Positions 10,480-21,901 are shown, numbered from the stretch's first letter. The stretch: DNA of 64,000 nt from Drosophila persimilis (GCF_003286085.1 NW_020825294.1:15088501-15152500), one strand, 5' to 3'. Translations and numbers: made by a program. The notes: a model not told the origin generated them from the sequence alone.

Positions 10480-11470
10480 CGTTACGCTGCGGTGAACGCC
10501 ACGTGGATAGCGTGCACCGAGCGCCCTCGACCGCACGAGAGCGAGTTGGGTCCGGAGCGCACGGAGTTGGCACAGTGCGCGGCAATTATCTGCTGCTGCC
10601 CTGAAAATCGTCCCCCCCCCCATGCGGGATTGCAAAAGTGTAGTTGCGGACCTATGGCTTAGTGCACGCCCCGGACACGATCCATCCGAAAACGGTGCTC
10701 TGGGCCATCGGCAAGGAAGCTGGGCTGGAGCACCTCCGGGTAGACGCCCGCTTCCAAGATGAGCGAGCTTGATGCCGGTCATGGAACTGCTCATCGGTAA
10801 GCCTCAGGTCGCCGAAACACACCCGGACGGAATTGCTCAGCTGTCGGATTGGCGTGCCGATTCCCAAAGCGGGCTCGATCTTAAGCACCGTCTCCATCTG
10901 GAAGTCGCCCATTTTGGGGCGTATCGCGGTACACACCTTCTCGTCCCCTACACAAGTGGTGGGCAACTTAAAGGCTCTGGCCAAGGAGTCGTCGATGCAG
11001 CTCACCGGCGTGCATGGGTCGATGAGCGCCGCCGTCTCGTAGTTTTTGGAGGATGTTGAGGTTTGGGGTTTGTTGATGGTGCTGGGGTTCCTGGGGCGGC
11101 TCACAGAGAGACGAGGGTGGCGCTCAGCTTGGGACGCTGGAGTCACAGACGATGGTGTTGCGGACGGGACGACGAGGGCGTTGTTTGGCGCGGGACACTG
11201 TAGATGGCAACGATGGTCCTGAGCCGAGCGGGCTGGACGTTGAAACTTGGGTACGAGCCAGGCAGTTCCGGCAGTTTTTATTAATTAGGACGGCACGGAG
11301 TCTCTTCTCGGGGCTCAGCCGAAGAAAATGGTGTCCGTAGGGGATGGACTCCTCAGCAGACCTGCAAACGGTAAAAGGTAATCCATCGAGCACGACGGCT
11401 CTCCGTCGTGCGGTTGGCGCGTAAAAGTGGGTCCATGTCTGGAGGAAAAAAAATTGAGCGTAGAAAAAAA
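10480..11470 (-). pseudogene. BEL-C relic: gag zinc region and protease
   Basis: Minus-strand frames at 11124-11507 and 10652-11146 show a BEL/Pao gag-protease border. FLRLSPEKRLRAVLINKNC and RNCLA are the first knuckle. Then come AALIDPCTPVSCIDDSLARA (protease, with D-P-C where many relatives have D-S-G), IEPALGIGTPIRQLS, and a tail with TVFGWIVSGAC. The rest of pol is missing or unrecognisable. GC-rich and unlike BEL-A or BEL-B, so it is a third BEL family. Inactive. Confidence 0.7.
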
Positions 11471-11478
11471 CGAGGGGG

Positions 11479-13691
11479 AACGTTGTGAGTTGCTGCGGAC
11501 ACCGCAACTCTACAGTTATACCCGATACTAAGTCAGTATGGCTCTCCTCCGGCAGATGGCGCTAATATTAAGCGACACGACAAAGAGTGTGTGCGAGAGA
11601 GACAGAAAATCAGTCTGAGCGTGACGTCGGGCGCTGCGTAGCCAGTGCAAATTGGTTTGTTCCTTTTGGCTATAAAAATGTCCTGATCTGATCCAAATTC
11701 AGCAACCGAATAGATATGGTCATTCTCTATGATTCTGCGTTTTTAGTTTTCTCGAATCTGCAATATTGTGGATGCAACAGATTTTCGTTCTTTGTGGGGG
11801 CGGATGGGGGTGGGGCGAAATTCGGAGATATACGTTTTATAGTGACATCTTAAAGGAGCGTGTGTACCAAATTTGGTTACTCTACTTACTCTTTGGTTAC
11901 TTACTCTTTTTTTCTGTCGAAGCTCATAACAATATTGAAATTATAGCAGTTAAACTTCGACTCTCCACGATAAATCTATTTATATCGTGGCCCTACATCC
12001 CACCGTCCTCTGAATGTTCAACCTACATACTTCACGCAGCCCATTTTCGAACTGTTTCGTCCCAACTTAATGAGATTTCAATCTTCCAAATATTTCCTGG
12101 TCTCCATCCGAAGAGAGACCATCATCAAGAGATGAAGCAAAATCAATTGCAAAATCTAAATTTTCCATTTTTAATATTCTATGATATAACAGTTATTTGT
12201 TTAAATGCAAGCTCAACGTTAAACGAGATCCTAAACAATTCTTTAAGTTTGTTAACGCCAAACGTATTTCTTCACAATATCTCTCTTCTTTACACTTATA
12301 TGGTACTTATGCAGATAACAATTCCGATATCGCTAACCTATTTGCCTAATTTTTTCAACGTTACTACTCTGCTCCTTCTAATAACATGCCCTCTATTCTC
12401 GCTTCACCTAACGACTATCCTGCCGTGCACTCATATCCTATCCCTTTAAATAGCGCAAGTTGTATCCATCCCCCCTTTATCGATTATGATGGCCCTCTAA
12501 CTAATTTAAAAGCGTGTAAATTTTCTTTCAGCACTGATCCACATTTGGTTCCCAGTGCCGTGGTTAAACTTTGTGTGGATTCACTTTGCGTGCCTCTCTT
12601 AAAACTCTTCAACCTCTCTCTCGAGTTTGGTGATTTTCCCACTGTCTAGACGGAGTCATACATAATTCCTATTCATAAAAAGGGGTCTAAATCAGACGTC
12701 TCAAACTACCGTTGTATCTCAAATTTATCTGCCATTACTTCTCAGCTCCAACACTTTTGTAGTTCCCTGTTATCAGAATCACAGCACGGATTTCTAAAAC
12801 GTCGCTCAGTTTCGTCAAACCTCCTTAAATGTTCCTCTTATGTAACTGCCGGATTTGCAAAGCAATGCCAAAGTGACGTAGTTTATACTGATTTTAGTAA
12901 AGCTTTCGACTCAGTTAATCACTGTCTCCTCATCCACAAACTATCTTTATTAGGATTTCCGACCAAACTTCTTCTTTGGACTAATGCGTACCTTTGCAAT
13001 TTGGTTACTCTAGCCTTAATAGTCTCTGAGATTTGTGGTTGCCCCAGATTTTCGTCCTTTGCGGGGGCGGAAGGGGGTGTGGCGAAATTTGGACACGAAA
13101 CGGTCAAGGTCCGATATCACAGGAGTGTGGATACCAAATTTGGTTGCTCTAGCTCTTATGGGTTCTGAGATCCTTGAACTCATATTTTGCAATTGGCAAA
13201 ACCGACCATGAAACCTGTGTGTTAGAGTGAGACAAAGCGAGAAAGAGTGAAATTGTTTTCGTGATTCTGGCTATAATAATTATACGATCTGGTTCAGATT
13301 TTGCACTCTGTAAGATATAGTCATCTTCTACGGTTCTGCGTTTTTAGTTTTCTCGTATCTTTAAAATTGTGGATGCCACAGATTTTCGCCCTTTGTGGGA
13401 GCGGAAGTGGGCGGGGCAAAGTTTTGAAATATTTTTGTAGCAGTGACATATCACAGAAGTCTGGATCCAAAACATCGTTGCTCTAGCTCTTATAGTCTTT
13501 GAGCACTAGGCGCTGAAGGGGACGGACAGACAGACGGACAGACGGACATGGCTCAATCGACTCGGCTATTGACGCTGATCAAGAATATATATACTTTATG
13601 GGGTCGGAAACGATTCCTTCTGGACGTTTCACACATCCACTTTCACCACAAATTTAAAATACCCCAATACTCATTTTGAGTATCGGGTATA
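11479..13691 (-). mobile_element. DINE-1-like element copy B, interrupted by a CR1-2 fragment
   Basis: Positions 11479-11884 match 508-913 of copy A, and 13001-13691 match the rest, up to the TATACCC terminus at 13691. Between them lies foreign DNA (11885-13000). Both pieces carry the copy A landmarks: the hairpin AGTTGC/GCAACT near 11490, GGGGGCGGA, and a GACGGACAGACAG block near 13525. The host element is therefore one insertion later split. Non-coding. Confidence 0.85.
11885..13000 (+). mobile_element. Internal CR1-2 fragment inserted in DINE-1 copy B, with filler DNA
   Basis: Positions 11907-13000 align to 15484-16577 with a constant offset of 3577, so there is no net indel. The one difference I noticed is G at 12513 versus T at 16090. 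The fragment starts inside the CR1-2 endonuclease region and stops inside the RT, with neither element end. It is preceded by 22 bp of filler (CTTACTCTTTGGTTACTTACTC) resembling the DINE-1 sequence next to it. The 15-mer AATTTGGTTACTCTA is present on both sides. The open frames inside (12386-12649 and others) are duplicates of those in CR1-2. Confidence 0.85.
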
Positions 13692-13739
13692 AAAATTCTA
13701 CGGAGGAAGCTGGAAGGAAATTACTTTCGTAGTAAGACC

Positions 13740-14290
13740 CCGAGTCTTCTACCAGTTTGAGGCGTTATTGAGGCCGGAGACCTTTTCCTGGATACGTTGG
13801 AATGGCAATTTGATCAGTTCAACAAGAAGTTCCGTATTGAACGTTTCCTCATAGCCAGAGTCAATCAGACGGCGGTGACAAATATTAACGATTGACGGGC
13901 CTAGAAGGACAGCACTTGTACCGGAGGCGAAACAATATTGAACGTTTATCTGAGCTTCAGACAAACTTGGATTTTGTGAGCTTGGTAGTCGTAGACTTAG
14001 CTCGGGCTAAGCTGGGGAATTTTGTACCGTTGTGGAAATCGGCACGCTGGAGATTGCTGGATTGCTGGATTGGTTTGCAGAGCAGTTCAAACAAAGCTGC
14101 TTTTGCTTATTGTAGTCGGAGCGAGCGTCAGCGGGAATTTGAAGGAAGTGAGGATTGGATGATTCTGTTTGGAGCACAGATCTCACGTGCTCCTCTTTTG
14201 ATGCACTGTGGCCTCGAACGAGTGAACCCTCCTTGGATAAGGACTTCCTTGGAACTGAAAAGGATTGCTTCTGGAGTTGTGTCAAGTGGA
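13740..14290 (-). pseudogene. BEL-E relic: gag zinc region and protease-like segment
   Basis: Two minus-strand frames (14007-14285, 13749-13964) carry weak BEL/Pao traces. HFLQIPADARSDYNKQKQLCLNC resembles the first gag knuckle. LLGPSIVNICHRRLIDSGYEE, with TELLVELIKLPFQRI, resembles the protease, with D-S-G preserved. The second half of the knuckles and all of pol are gone. The DINE-1 copy B end lies about 50 bp away. Moderate certainty; a different Pao-type lineage from BEL-B. Confidence 0.5.
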
Positions 14291-14767
14291 GAGCTGTCTG
14301 TGGAGAGCTCGGAGTGGTTGAGTGCCGTGAGGCACTTGTAAACGGCCCTCTGGAGCTCTGAGCTTCTGGTCGAAGCAGGTCAGTCTGCTTGCAGCCAAGT
14401 CAAACATAGTTCTAGGAACCGTGCGAGGGACTACCGAGCAACAAGGTCTCGAAAGCAGCTGGCCTGATACCCCTGGACGTGGTCGGGCCTCGCTAAACTG
14501 GGGCCGGACGGGAAGATGTGGGCGTAGTGACTGAGCCGTTGGATCTGGGTGGATGGGTCAAACTCAGCGAACCCACCCGCTTAAACTTCCTGCGAGACTT
14601 CTCAGCAGTGGGCATGTTTGGCTTGGATTAACGATAACTCGTATCATAGTCTCACAGGCAGGTGAGCGGAAATGAGACGTGGAAGTTCTGAACTACGAAC
14701 CGTAGATATGTGGTTTTGCTGGAATTTATTGCAAGTATAAACTGCGAATATAAATATTATGGAAATC
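14291..14767 (+). other. No recognisable feature
   Basis: The stretch shows no convincing coding sequence, terminal repeats or match to other parts of the window. It may be eroded BEL-E sequence or the CR1-2 leader. A search against a Drosophila repeat library would be needed to place it. Confidence 0.4.
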
Positions 14768-14774
14768 GTACACC

Positions 14775-15237
14775 GTGGCCGCTAACGCTGGCGTCCGGAG
14801 GATTGTCGAGGTTCCCTCAACCTCAACTCCCGTAACTACTACTCTTCCAACTGACACCTCTACGTCCACTGCTCCCGTCTCAACAAATAATTCTGTGACC
14901 CCTCCCTCTGTTCTTACTGCGGTTGCTCCTCTAAAACCTATTTTCGTCTTTCGACTAATGTCATCGGCTACGGAGGTCATGGTTCGGAACTTCATATTGT
15001 CTAAGCTCAACAAAGATAGTTCTTCGGGTCTTGTAGTTACCAAATTTAACTTCAAGGTCAAGCGAACGAGGAGACTCTTTTACAATTCTCGTCCCGGATA
15101 AGCATGTAAATAGTTTGCTTGCCCCCTCTTTCTGGCCGGTGCACGCGGCCTTTACAAATCGTCCCACTAGCCCTGAACATCGAGCTAGTATTCTGCCTAC
15201 TCCATCTCCGTCTGCTACATCCTCTCTAGCAAAAAAC
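14775..15237 (+). pseudogene. CR1-2 ORF1 C-terminal part
   Basis: A Thr/Ser/Pro-rich stretch (PSTSTPVTTTLPTDTSTSTA) is followed by a short globular segment, PIFVFRLMSSATEV. This parallels QVFVSRLAPDVTSHDV in CR1-1 ORF1 at about 61165. The first frame stops at 15101 and coding traces continue in another frame to about 15237 (RASILPTPSPSATSSLA), so a frameshift is present. ORF1 of CR1-type elements encodes a nucleic-acid-binding protein; the N-terminal PHD-like region seen in CR1-1 is missing here. Confidence 0.55.
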
Positions 15238-15240
15238 TAG

Positions 15241-17123
15241 CTTCTCCTAGTACGTTAAAGATTGCCTATCAGAACGTTCGTGGTTTGGGCAGCAAACTCG
15301 ACAAGTTACATACTGATAGTGCAACTTTTGGGGCCGACATTATCGCTTTCTTCGAAACCTGGCTTCATTTCTCAATCTCTGATTCCGAAATCCTTATTAA
15401 CAAATTTAACATTTAGAGATCGGAGCGTCCATCTCGCGGTAAAGGTGTTCTGATTGCTGTGTGCTCTGACATAACATCCCAATTTTTTTTCTGTCGAAGC
15501 TCATAACAATATTGAAATTATAGCAGTTAAACTTCGACTCTCCACGATAAATCTATTTATATCGTGGCCCTACATCCCACCGTCCTCTGAATGTTCAACC
15601 TACATACTTCACGCAGCCCATTTTCGAACTGTTTCGTCCCAACTTAATGAGATTTCAATCTTCCAAATATTTCCTGGTCTCCATCCGAAGAGAGACCATC
15701 ATCAAGAGATGAAGCAAAATCAATTGCAAAATCTAAATTTTCCATTTTTAATATTCTATGATATAACAGTTATTTGTTTAAATGCAAGCTCAACGTTAAA
15801 CGAGATCCTAAACAATTCTTTAAGTTTGTTAACGCCAAACGTATTTCTTCACAATATCTCTCTTCTTTACACTTATATGGTACTTATGCAGATAACAATT
15901 CCGATATCGCTAACCTATTTGCCTAATTTTTTCAACGTTACTACTCTGCTCCTTCTAATAACATGCCCTCTATTCTCGCTTCACCTAACGACTATCCTGC
16001 CGTGCACTCATATCCTATCCCTTTAAATAGCGCAAGTTGTATCCATCCCCCCTTTATCGATTATGATGGCCCTCTAACTAATTTAAAATCGTGTAAATTT
16101 TCTTTCAGCACTGATCCACATTTGGTTCCCAGTGCCGTGGTTAAACTTTGTGTGGATTCACTTTGCGTGCCTCTCTTAAAACTCTTCAACCTCTCTCTCG
16201 AGTTTGGTGATTTTCCCACTGTCTAGACGGAGTCATACATAATTCCTATTCATAAAAAGGGGTCTAAATCAGACGTCTCAAACTACCGTTGTATCTCAAA
16301 TTTATCTGCCATTACTTCTCAGCTCCAACACTTTTGTAGTTCCCTGTTATCAGAATCACAGCACGGATTTCTAAAACGTCGCTCAGTTTCGTCAAACCTC
16401 CTTAAATGTTCCTCTTATGTAACTGCCGGATTTGCAAAGCAATGCCAAAGTGACGTAGTTTATACTGATTTTAGTAAAGCTTTCGACTCAGTTAATCACT
16501 GTCTCCTCATCCACAAACTATCTTTATTAGGATTTCCGACCAAACTTCTTCTTTGGACTAATGCGTACCTTTGCAATCGTTCTCAGCGTGTCTGCTTCCA
16601 ATCTTCTCTTTCTAAGCCAGTTTTTATCTCTTCGGGTGTGCCGCAAGGTAGCCATCTCGGGCCCTTATTATTTAACCTCTTTATCAATGATCTTCCCCTA
16701 GTCTTAACTAATTCTCGAGTCCTAATGTATGCTGATGATGTCCAGCTATGTTTGTCCTACAACAACCCGGTGTCCCAGTTATTTCTTCAATCGGATCTAG
16801 ACGCTCTCAACAATTGGTGTACTATTAACGGTCTTCCTCTAAACATTTCCAAATGTAACGTCATCACCTTCCATCGCAACAAGACTTACCTTTTTGACTT
16901 CACTATTAATACAATTTCCTTGGAACGCCTGTACAAAGTTTATGACTTAGACATTATCTTCGTACCTAACTTATGTTTTAATTTTCATATATTCCTTATC
17001 TTTGCCCTGAGCGGTCTTAATTGGGACCCCTCTCGTCATCTCATCATCGTCATCTTAACTTGCACGCTCTTGAAAGCCGTAGGACTTGTCATGGAGTTCT
17101 CTTTCTCCACAAACTTCTCCTAG
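15241..17123 (+). pseudogene. CR1-2 ORF2: endonuclease and reverse transcriptase
   Basis: The endonuclease start KIAYQNVRGLGSKLD, with IAFFETWL (catalytic Asn and Glu), lies at 15260-15370. After frameshifts come YIPPSS (about 15575), DFNLP, then RT motifs: IPIHKKGSKSD, QHGFLKRRS, TDFSKAFDSVNH (motif A), and SGVPQGSHLGPLL with the catalytic VLMYADDVQLC in the longest open stretch (16638-17123, 161 codons). At least four disruptions are visible, including stops at 16226 and around 15420. Inactive. Confidence 0.75.
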
Positions 17124-17544
17124 GCGAGGTTGAATCCTCGTCCCTCATTAGCCTTCTCAGCATTGTTGTCCCATCCCGCCCGACTAGGCATTACTTTCCT
17201 CTCCGTCTTCCTCTCTGACCTTCAAACTACTCTAATCTTTCCGTAGCCTTTGCCGCGACTACAATACATTTTTCCATGTTTTTTCGTTTGATACTTACGC
17301 TCCTAAAGTAAAATCTTCTTTAATGAATAATTTAAGTTAACTTTCTTCTGCCTTGTATTGTGATAATTTTATAATTTGTATATTCCTATTTATATACAGT
17401 TTAACTGTAAATAGTTGAACTCTAAACACTAGACATATAGAGTCGGTTGCAAACGGCCGTTCAAAAAAATATACTCCGAAATGCAGGGTAGCGCGACGTT
17501 CCGTTACGGTCAAGCGCGGCACCGCAAAATATTCTCCCAACAAC

Positions 17545-17562
17545 TAGGTTAGGTTAGGTTAA
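17545..17562 (+). repeat. Three-unit TTAGG run at the 3' end of the LOA-like element
   Basis: The plus strand reads TAGGTTAGGTTAGGTTAA; on the element strand it is (AACCT)3. It lies after the last coding trace and before unrelated sequence, so it is most likely the 3' tail repeat of the element. The same pentamer is the canonical insect telomere repeat, which Drosophila lost. Confidence 0.6.
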
Positions 17563-17605
17563 GGCGGTAACCGGGAGGGGGAATGTGAGCCTCCCGCCCC
17601 CGAGC

Positions 17606-20600
17606 TCACTTGGACATATAAAAGGTCCGTTGTGTTGCCGCATGCGCATGTGCCCCTTCTCGTTGCCTGAACCGTGAGAGCAGACTACTACAGGTTAAGG
17701 GCAGTCCCATCCGGAGGCTTGGATGTATTTGGACAAGGTGCCTGGTTTGATTTCGGACAGGTCCGAAATGTCCGTGAGGAAAGCGGCCCCGAGAATACGA
17801 AGACGACGATTTCCAAGGGCTGGGCAGTGGCAGAAGAAGTGGGTATTCCTTCTCCTCCTCGTCGAGACAACTCCTGCAGAAGTCGTTATGAGGGATTGAC
17901 AGTCTGGAGGCATGAGTGCCGATCTGCCAGTGTCCCGTAATTGCTCGAGTAACTGCAGAGCACTTTGCTCTGCTGAGTTTATACAGCTCTGCTGAGCGCT
18001 TCTTCGATCGATATGGCCATATCAATCTTGAGACTTTACAGGAAACGGTTTGTAGCCAAGGGCATCGCTACTTGCTCCCTCTCCGATAGGAGAGGAATCG
18101 TAGTACCCTGCCTGGCTAGCTCGTCGGCGGCGTGGTTCCCCTCGATTTCCTTGTGGCTGGGGACCCATATAAGGAAGAGATCTAACTGCTCTGCCATCTC
18201 ATGCAGAGACCTGCGGCAGTCATTTACAGTCGCTGAGTTCGACGATATTGAGCCTAGAGCTTTAATAGCTGCTTGGCTGTCCGAGAAGACGCACACTAAG
18301 TGCGTGTCTAGACGTAGTTTGGAGACGATAGAAATGGCCTCCTTGATGGCTTCCATCTCTACTTGGAACACACTACAGTGATCCGGGAGCCTGAAGCAAT
18401 GACTGATGTTCAGCTCGCTGCAGTAGACTCCGCCTCCCACGCTGCCGTCTAGCTTTGAGCCATCAGTGTAGACGTGGACCGCATTTGCAGGTCTGGTTCG
18501 CCCATCTCCCAGTCCTCCCTAGATGGGATTGATACCTGGAAGGGCGTCGAGAGGTGATCACTGGGGATACAGTAATCTGTCCTCTCTGGTAATTGCGGGA
18601 GTCTCATCAGGATTCCCGAGTGCCTAACCGCTTTACTCTATCCTCTATGCTCAATTTCCAATCGAGCTTTCTATCGAGGATTAGGCCAAGATACTTGGCG
18701 TTGTTGCTTAAGACTAGCGTTTCCCCACATAGTCTTGGGGGAATCAGTGCCGGAACTTTGTACTTCCTAGTGAAAAGCACCAGTTCCGTTTTAGACGGGT
18801 TGACGCCTAACCCCCATTTTTCTACCCATTTCGACATTTTCGTGAGAGTACTGGTCATGCACTCACACAAGGTCTGCGGAAATTTTCCGGCGAGTACTAT
18901 AGCAACATCGTTCGCATACGCCACCACACGGCAGCCGCCCCCCTCTATCTCCCGCAGCAGTGTGTTCACTGCCACGTTCCATAGGATAGGCGAGAGGACT
19001 CTGCCCTGCGGTGTGCCTCTGCTGACAAATCAGGTGAACGTTGACGTCCCCAATGATGCCTCAACGGTCCTGCATTGTAGCATCTGATCGATCAGGGTCA
19101 CCGTCCTGGAGTCAACCCCCAGATCCGTCAGTGCGCCCGTGATGTCGGTCGGAAGGATGTTGTTAAAGGCGCCTTCTATATCGAGGAAGGCTACTAGGGT
19201 GTACTCCTTCAAGTTAAGGAACGCTTCGATAGTTAAGGATGTAATCGATAGTCATGCTGGGAGTCTGAGATCAGACTGGACGGAATACACGCTGTGAGAT
19301 GCAGCCCCAGGAGCCGTTCCATCGCCTTTAGAAGAAAAGACGATAGACTAATGGGCTTGAAATCTTTTGGGGCAGTGTGCGAGGGATTGCCTGCCTTGGG
19401 TATGAATACGGCTTTGGTCTGAAGCCAGGTGTCAGGTGAGAAAATTCCCTCGTAAATTATTTTCAGCCAATTAATGGCTCTATGTCCCGCGTGAATCAGT
19501 TGGGCCGGGAAAATGCCGTTTCTCCCCGCGGACTTGTAAGGTTTAAAGCTTCTGATCGCCCAGGAAATGTTCTCCTGGCTTAGCAGGCTCAGGAGGGCAT
19601 TTGAGACGACAGAAGGAGGCGCTGCTGAAGGAGCTACTCATCGCTGGACGTAGTCCACGACTGGTCGGTGTTCTTCAAGTAGCCCAGGGTGTGTGTTGTC
19701 TTCGAGAGAACTCTGCGCAAGCGCGAGGCTTCTGAGTTACTCTCGATTTCGCTGCAGAACTTATGGCAGGAGGTGCGTTTAGTCGCTTCTAAGTTCTTTG
19801 TTGTAGGTTGACAGACTGGCCTTGTATTGGGCCCAGTTTTGCTCAACGTTCTCAGCCTTAGCTTTATTGAAGAGTCCGGGAGGCTTTCCGGAGTTCACCC
19901 ATTTTCGGATACCACCGGCCTCTGTTCTTGCCAGAGGGGCATGCTTTGTGGAGCGCCTTATTGCAGGCGTCGGTAAAGATCTTAAAAAGTCGGGTCGTGG
20001 CCTCCGTGGAGAACTCCTCCTCAGACGGGGGCTCAGTGAGAACACGACAGAGGTAATCAGAGTACCGAGTCCAGTTTGTCCGCCTGATGTTCCGGAATCG
20101 AACTGGCCTAGGTACTGAGAAGGAAAAAACAGTTTCCACGTACCTGTGGTCCGAGTAGGAGTGCTCTTTCCGGATCCTCCAGGATACAATGTTACTCTGT
20201 ATCTCATGAGAGGCAAGCGTGAGGTCCAGGACCTCCTTGCGGTTTTTAATAAGAAAGGTGGGATCACTACCCCGGTTTAATAAGACCATCTGAGTGTTCA
20301 GTAAGTAACTGAAAAGGTACTCATCCCTTTCGTTTGTGTCAGTGCTTCCCCACTGACAGTGATGTGATGTGCATTGGCGTCGCACCCCACAATTAGGCCG
20401 ATGTCCTTGGCCGAACAGTCTGCGATTAGAGCCCGGAGAGGCGCGTGTGGAGGGGGCTCTGGGTGATCATGCCCCATGTATGCGGAGCAGATCCTCAGTG
20501 AGCGCTCCTGGCCTTCGAGGCACACTGCGGTGTGGTCTTCATTGCTGAAATTTGGGAGCAAACATAAGTGCAACTCTCTTTTTGCAAGAATGCAGGCACG

Positions 20601-20788
20601 GTTTCAGCTGCGGTTTCAGCTACGTATAGCTTGTAGTCAGAAGTCCTCAGACCGGAGACCCTGTTTCCGAGGATCCAGGGCTCCTGAATGAGGACTATAT
20701 CGGCTCCACCCTTGGCCAGGTGGAGCAGTAGAGCAGCGCATGCCGCCTTACAATGGCGGAGATCTATCTGCAGGAGCGTCAGCGACAT
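17606..20788 (-). pseudogene. LOA-like ORF2: endonuclease, RT, RNase H
   Basis: It starts at the ATG at 20786-20788 (M-S-L-T-L-L-Q). The endonuclease has LLQIDLRHCKAA, DIVLIQEPW and GCDANAHH, and later LDLTLAS and SDHRY. RT motif A is VAFLDIEGAFNN (about 19190). A TGA interrupts just before SRGTPQGRVLSPILW (about 19020). The catalytic box reads VVAYANDVAIV, Asn for the first Asp. RNase H holds YTDGSK, VEMEAIKEA, FSDSQAAIKAL and WVPSHKEIEGNHAADELARQG, so its four acidic residues appear kept. The C-terminus near 17890 has a Cys-rich remnant (FCRSCLDEEE). At least five frame breaks. Confidence 0.75.
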
Positions 20789-21065
20789 TCCTGAGGCTCG
20801 CCTCCACCATTGTTGCTTCTAGATCGCTGTCAGGAGACTCCGGCTCCTCCCCGACAACGATGTGGCTGAGACCTCTGGCTAGGTCGCTCTAGTCGAACGC
20901 GTAGTCGTCCAGGATGTCGTCCGATATCATGGACGCCGCATCCGACGCCGGGTTGTCTTCCTCGCACGAGGCCCCCTCCGCTTGTCTGCCCTTGCGATCC
21001 GACTTATAGGTGGATATGGTGACCTTTTTGTACTTTAAGAGGAGTACCGAGCTCCTTTGCGGTGT
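20748..21065 (-). pseudogene. LOA-like ORF1, C-terminal part
   Basis: A minus-strand frame runs from about 21065 through an acidic tail (YKSDRKGRQAEGASCEED, MISDDILDDYAF, EEPESPDSDLEATMVEAS) to a TAA at 20748-20750. It has one in-frame TAG at about 20890. It overlaps the ORF2 start by 41 bases in a different frame. The nucleic-acid-binding part expected upstream is not recognisable between 21065 and 21490. Confidence 0.5.
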
Positions 21066-21490
21066 TTTTGTTTTTTATATCTAATTGATTTGGCATTGTT
21101 GTTCCCACGAGTAGGCGGGAAGGGGTTGGTCACCCGAGGCATAGCCCGCTTGCCCCGGGAAGCCTAATTTAAACTGGAGGTCGGCAAGTATCCAGAGTCC
21201 GCATATTAGCGACCGGGCACCCCTCCCGGCCATGCTTCCCTCGGCATATAACATTGTCACCTTGGATTGGGGTAATTTCACTGAGAGTTTTCTTCTCTCC
21301 GCCCGACTACCATTCGCCAGCATCCTGGCAGAGACATGACCGTGCCAGGACCTGTTTCCAGCCGCCCTCACGGGGAGAGTATAGTCGCACTTCCACCGGT
21401 GTGTACAGTTACGGCGGGTAACGGTTCGCTCGCAACCCTCCGTGTCCTAGGGGTGTGGGACGCAGGTCGCACCGGGTATTACTAGCTGGA

Positions 21491-21901
21491 GCGGCTGCGC
21501 CTCAATTCCGAGTTCACAGTTGTGCGAGCCGACCCGTCATCCGTTTGTCCCCCTGTAGCACCCGATGGCTGACGGTGCAAGCAAACGGTGGAGAAGCAAA
21601 AGCGAAAAGAAAAACGAAAAGAATGCATCGCTCCTGATGCTTGTATGTGTGTATAGCTGCAAGTGCTGTGTAACGAACCACCATTTTGGCGAGATTTAAA
21701 ACAACGCTTAAAACGGTGTATAACCGTTTCATATAAAACATATATTCATATATACGGATGTCCAGAATATGCTAATATAAAATGCGTACGTATATGTAAG
21801 ATAAATACATATGTGCCGTATGGATGGAATCGTGTGTTATTGTTATTGGCAATATAATTAGTTAAATAAAAAAAACGCAGTGATGTGTTATTTTATATCT
21901 T
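21491..21901 (+). other. No recognisable feature
   Basis: AT-rich sequence with ATATGTATA-type stretches near 21730-21810. No coding signal, no terminal repeats and no match elsewhere in the window. It lies between the LOA-like 5' end and the gypsy-Z LTR. Confidence 0.4.

Larger units (their letters stand above)
14768..17430 (+). mobile_element. CR1-2: CR1-like non-LTR retrotransposon
   Basis: A plus-strand element with the end of ORF1, an AP-type endonuclease start, an RT, and an AT-rich 3' UTR running to about 17430. It is related to, but clearly different from, CR1-1: the same order and many shared RT words (SGVPQGSHLGPLLF, VLMYADDV). It is the likely source of the fragment in DINE-1 copy B. 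Stops and deletions make it inactive. Confidence 0.75.
17545..21490 (-). mobile_element. LOA-like non-LTR retrotransposon, nearly full length
   Basis: A minus-strand element with the end of ORF1, endonuclease, RT, RNase H and a C-terminal Cys/His region. It ends at its 3' side in a short run of AACCT units (17545-17562). An RNase H after the RT and this domain order are typical of the LOA group (Bilbo and TRIM are the known relatives in the obscura group). Several stops and one changed catalytic residue make this copy dead. The 5' limit near 21490 is uncertain. Confidence 0.75.

Noticed and set aside
12121..13000. Independent CR1-2 insertion by target-primed reverse transcription
   Set aside because: It has no element 3' end and matches an internal part of the copy at 14768-17430 exactly, so a repair patch fits better.
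13892..14341. 149-codon plus-strand frame
   Set aside because: It is the shadow of the minus-strand BEL-E gag/protease relic, which has family motifs; the plus frame has none.
17545..17562. Telomere or telomere fusion point (TTAGG)
   Set aside because: Only three units, at the 3' end of an LOA-like element, in a genome expected to be Drosophila, which does not use this repeat.
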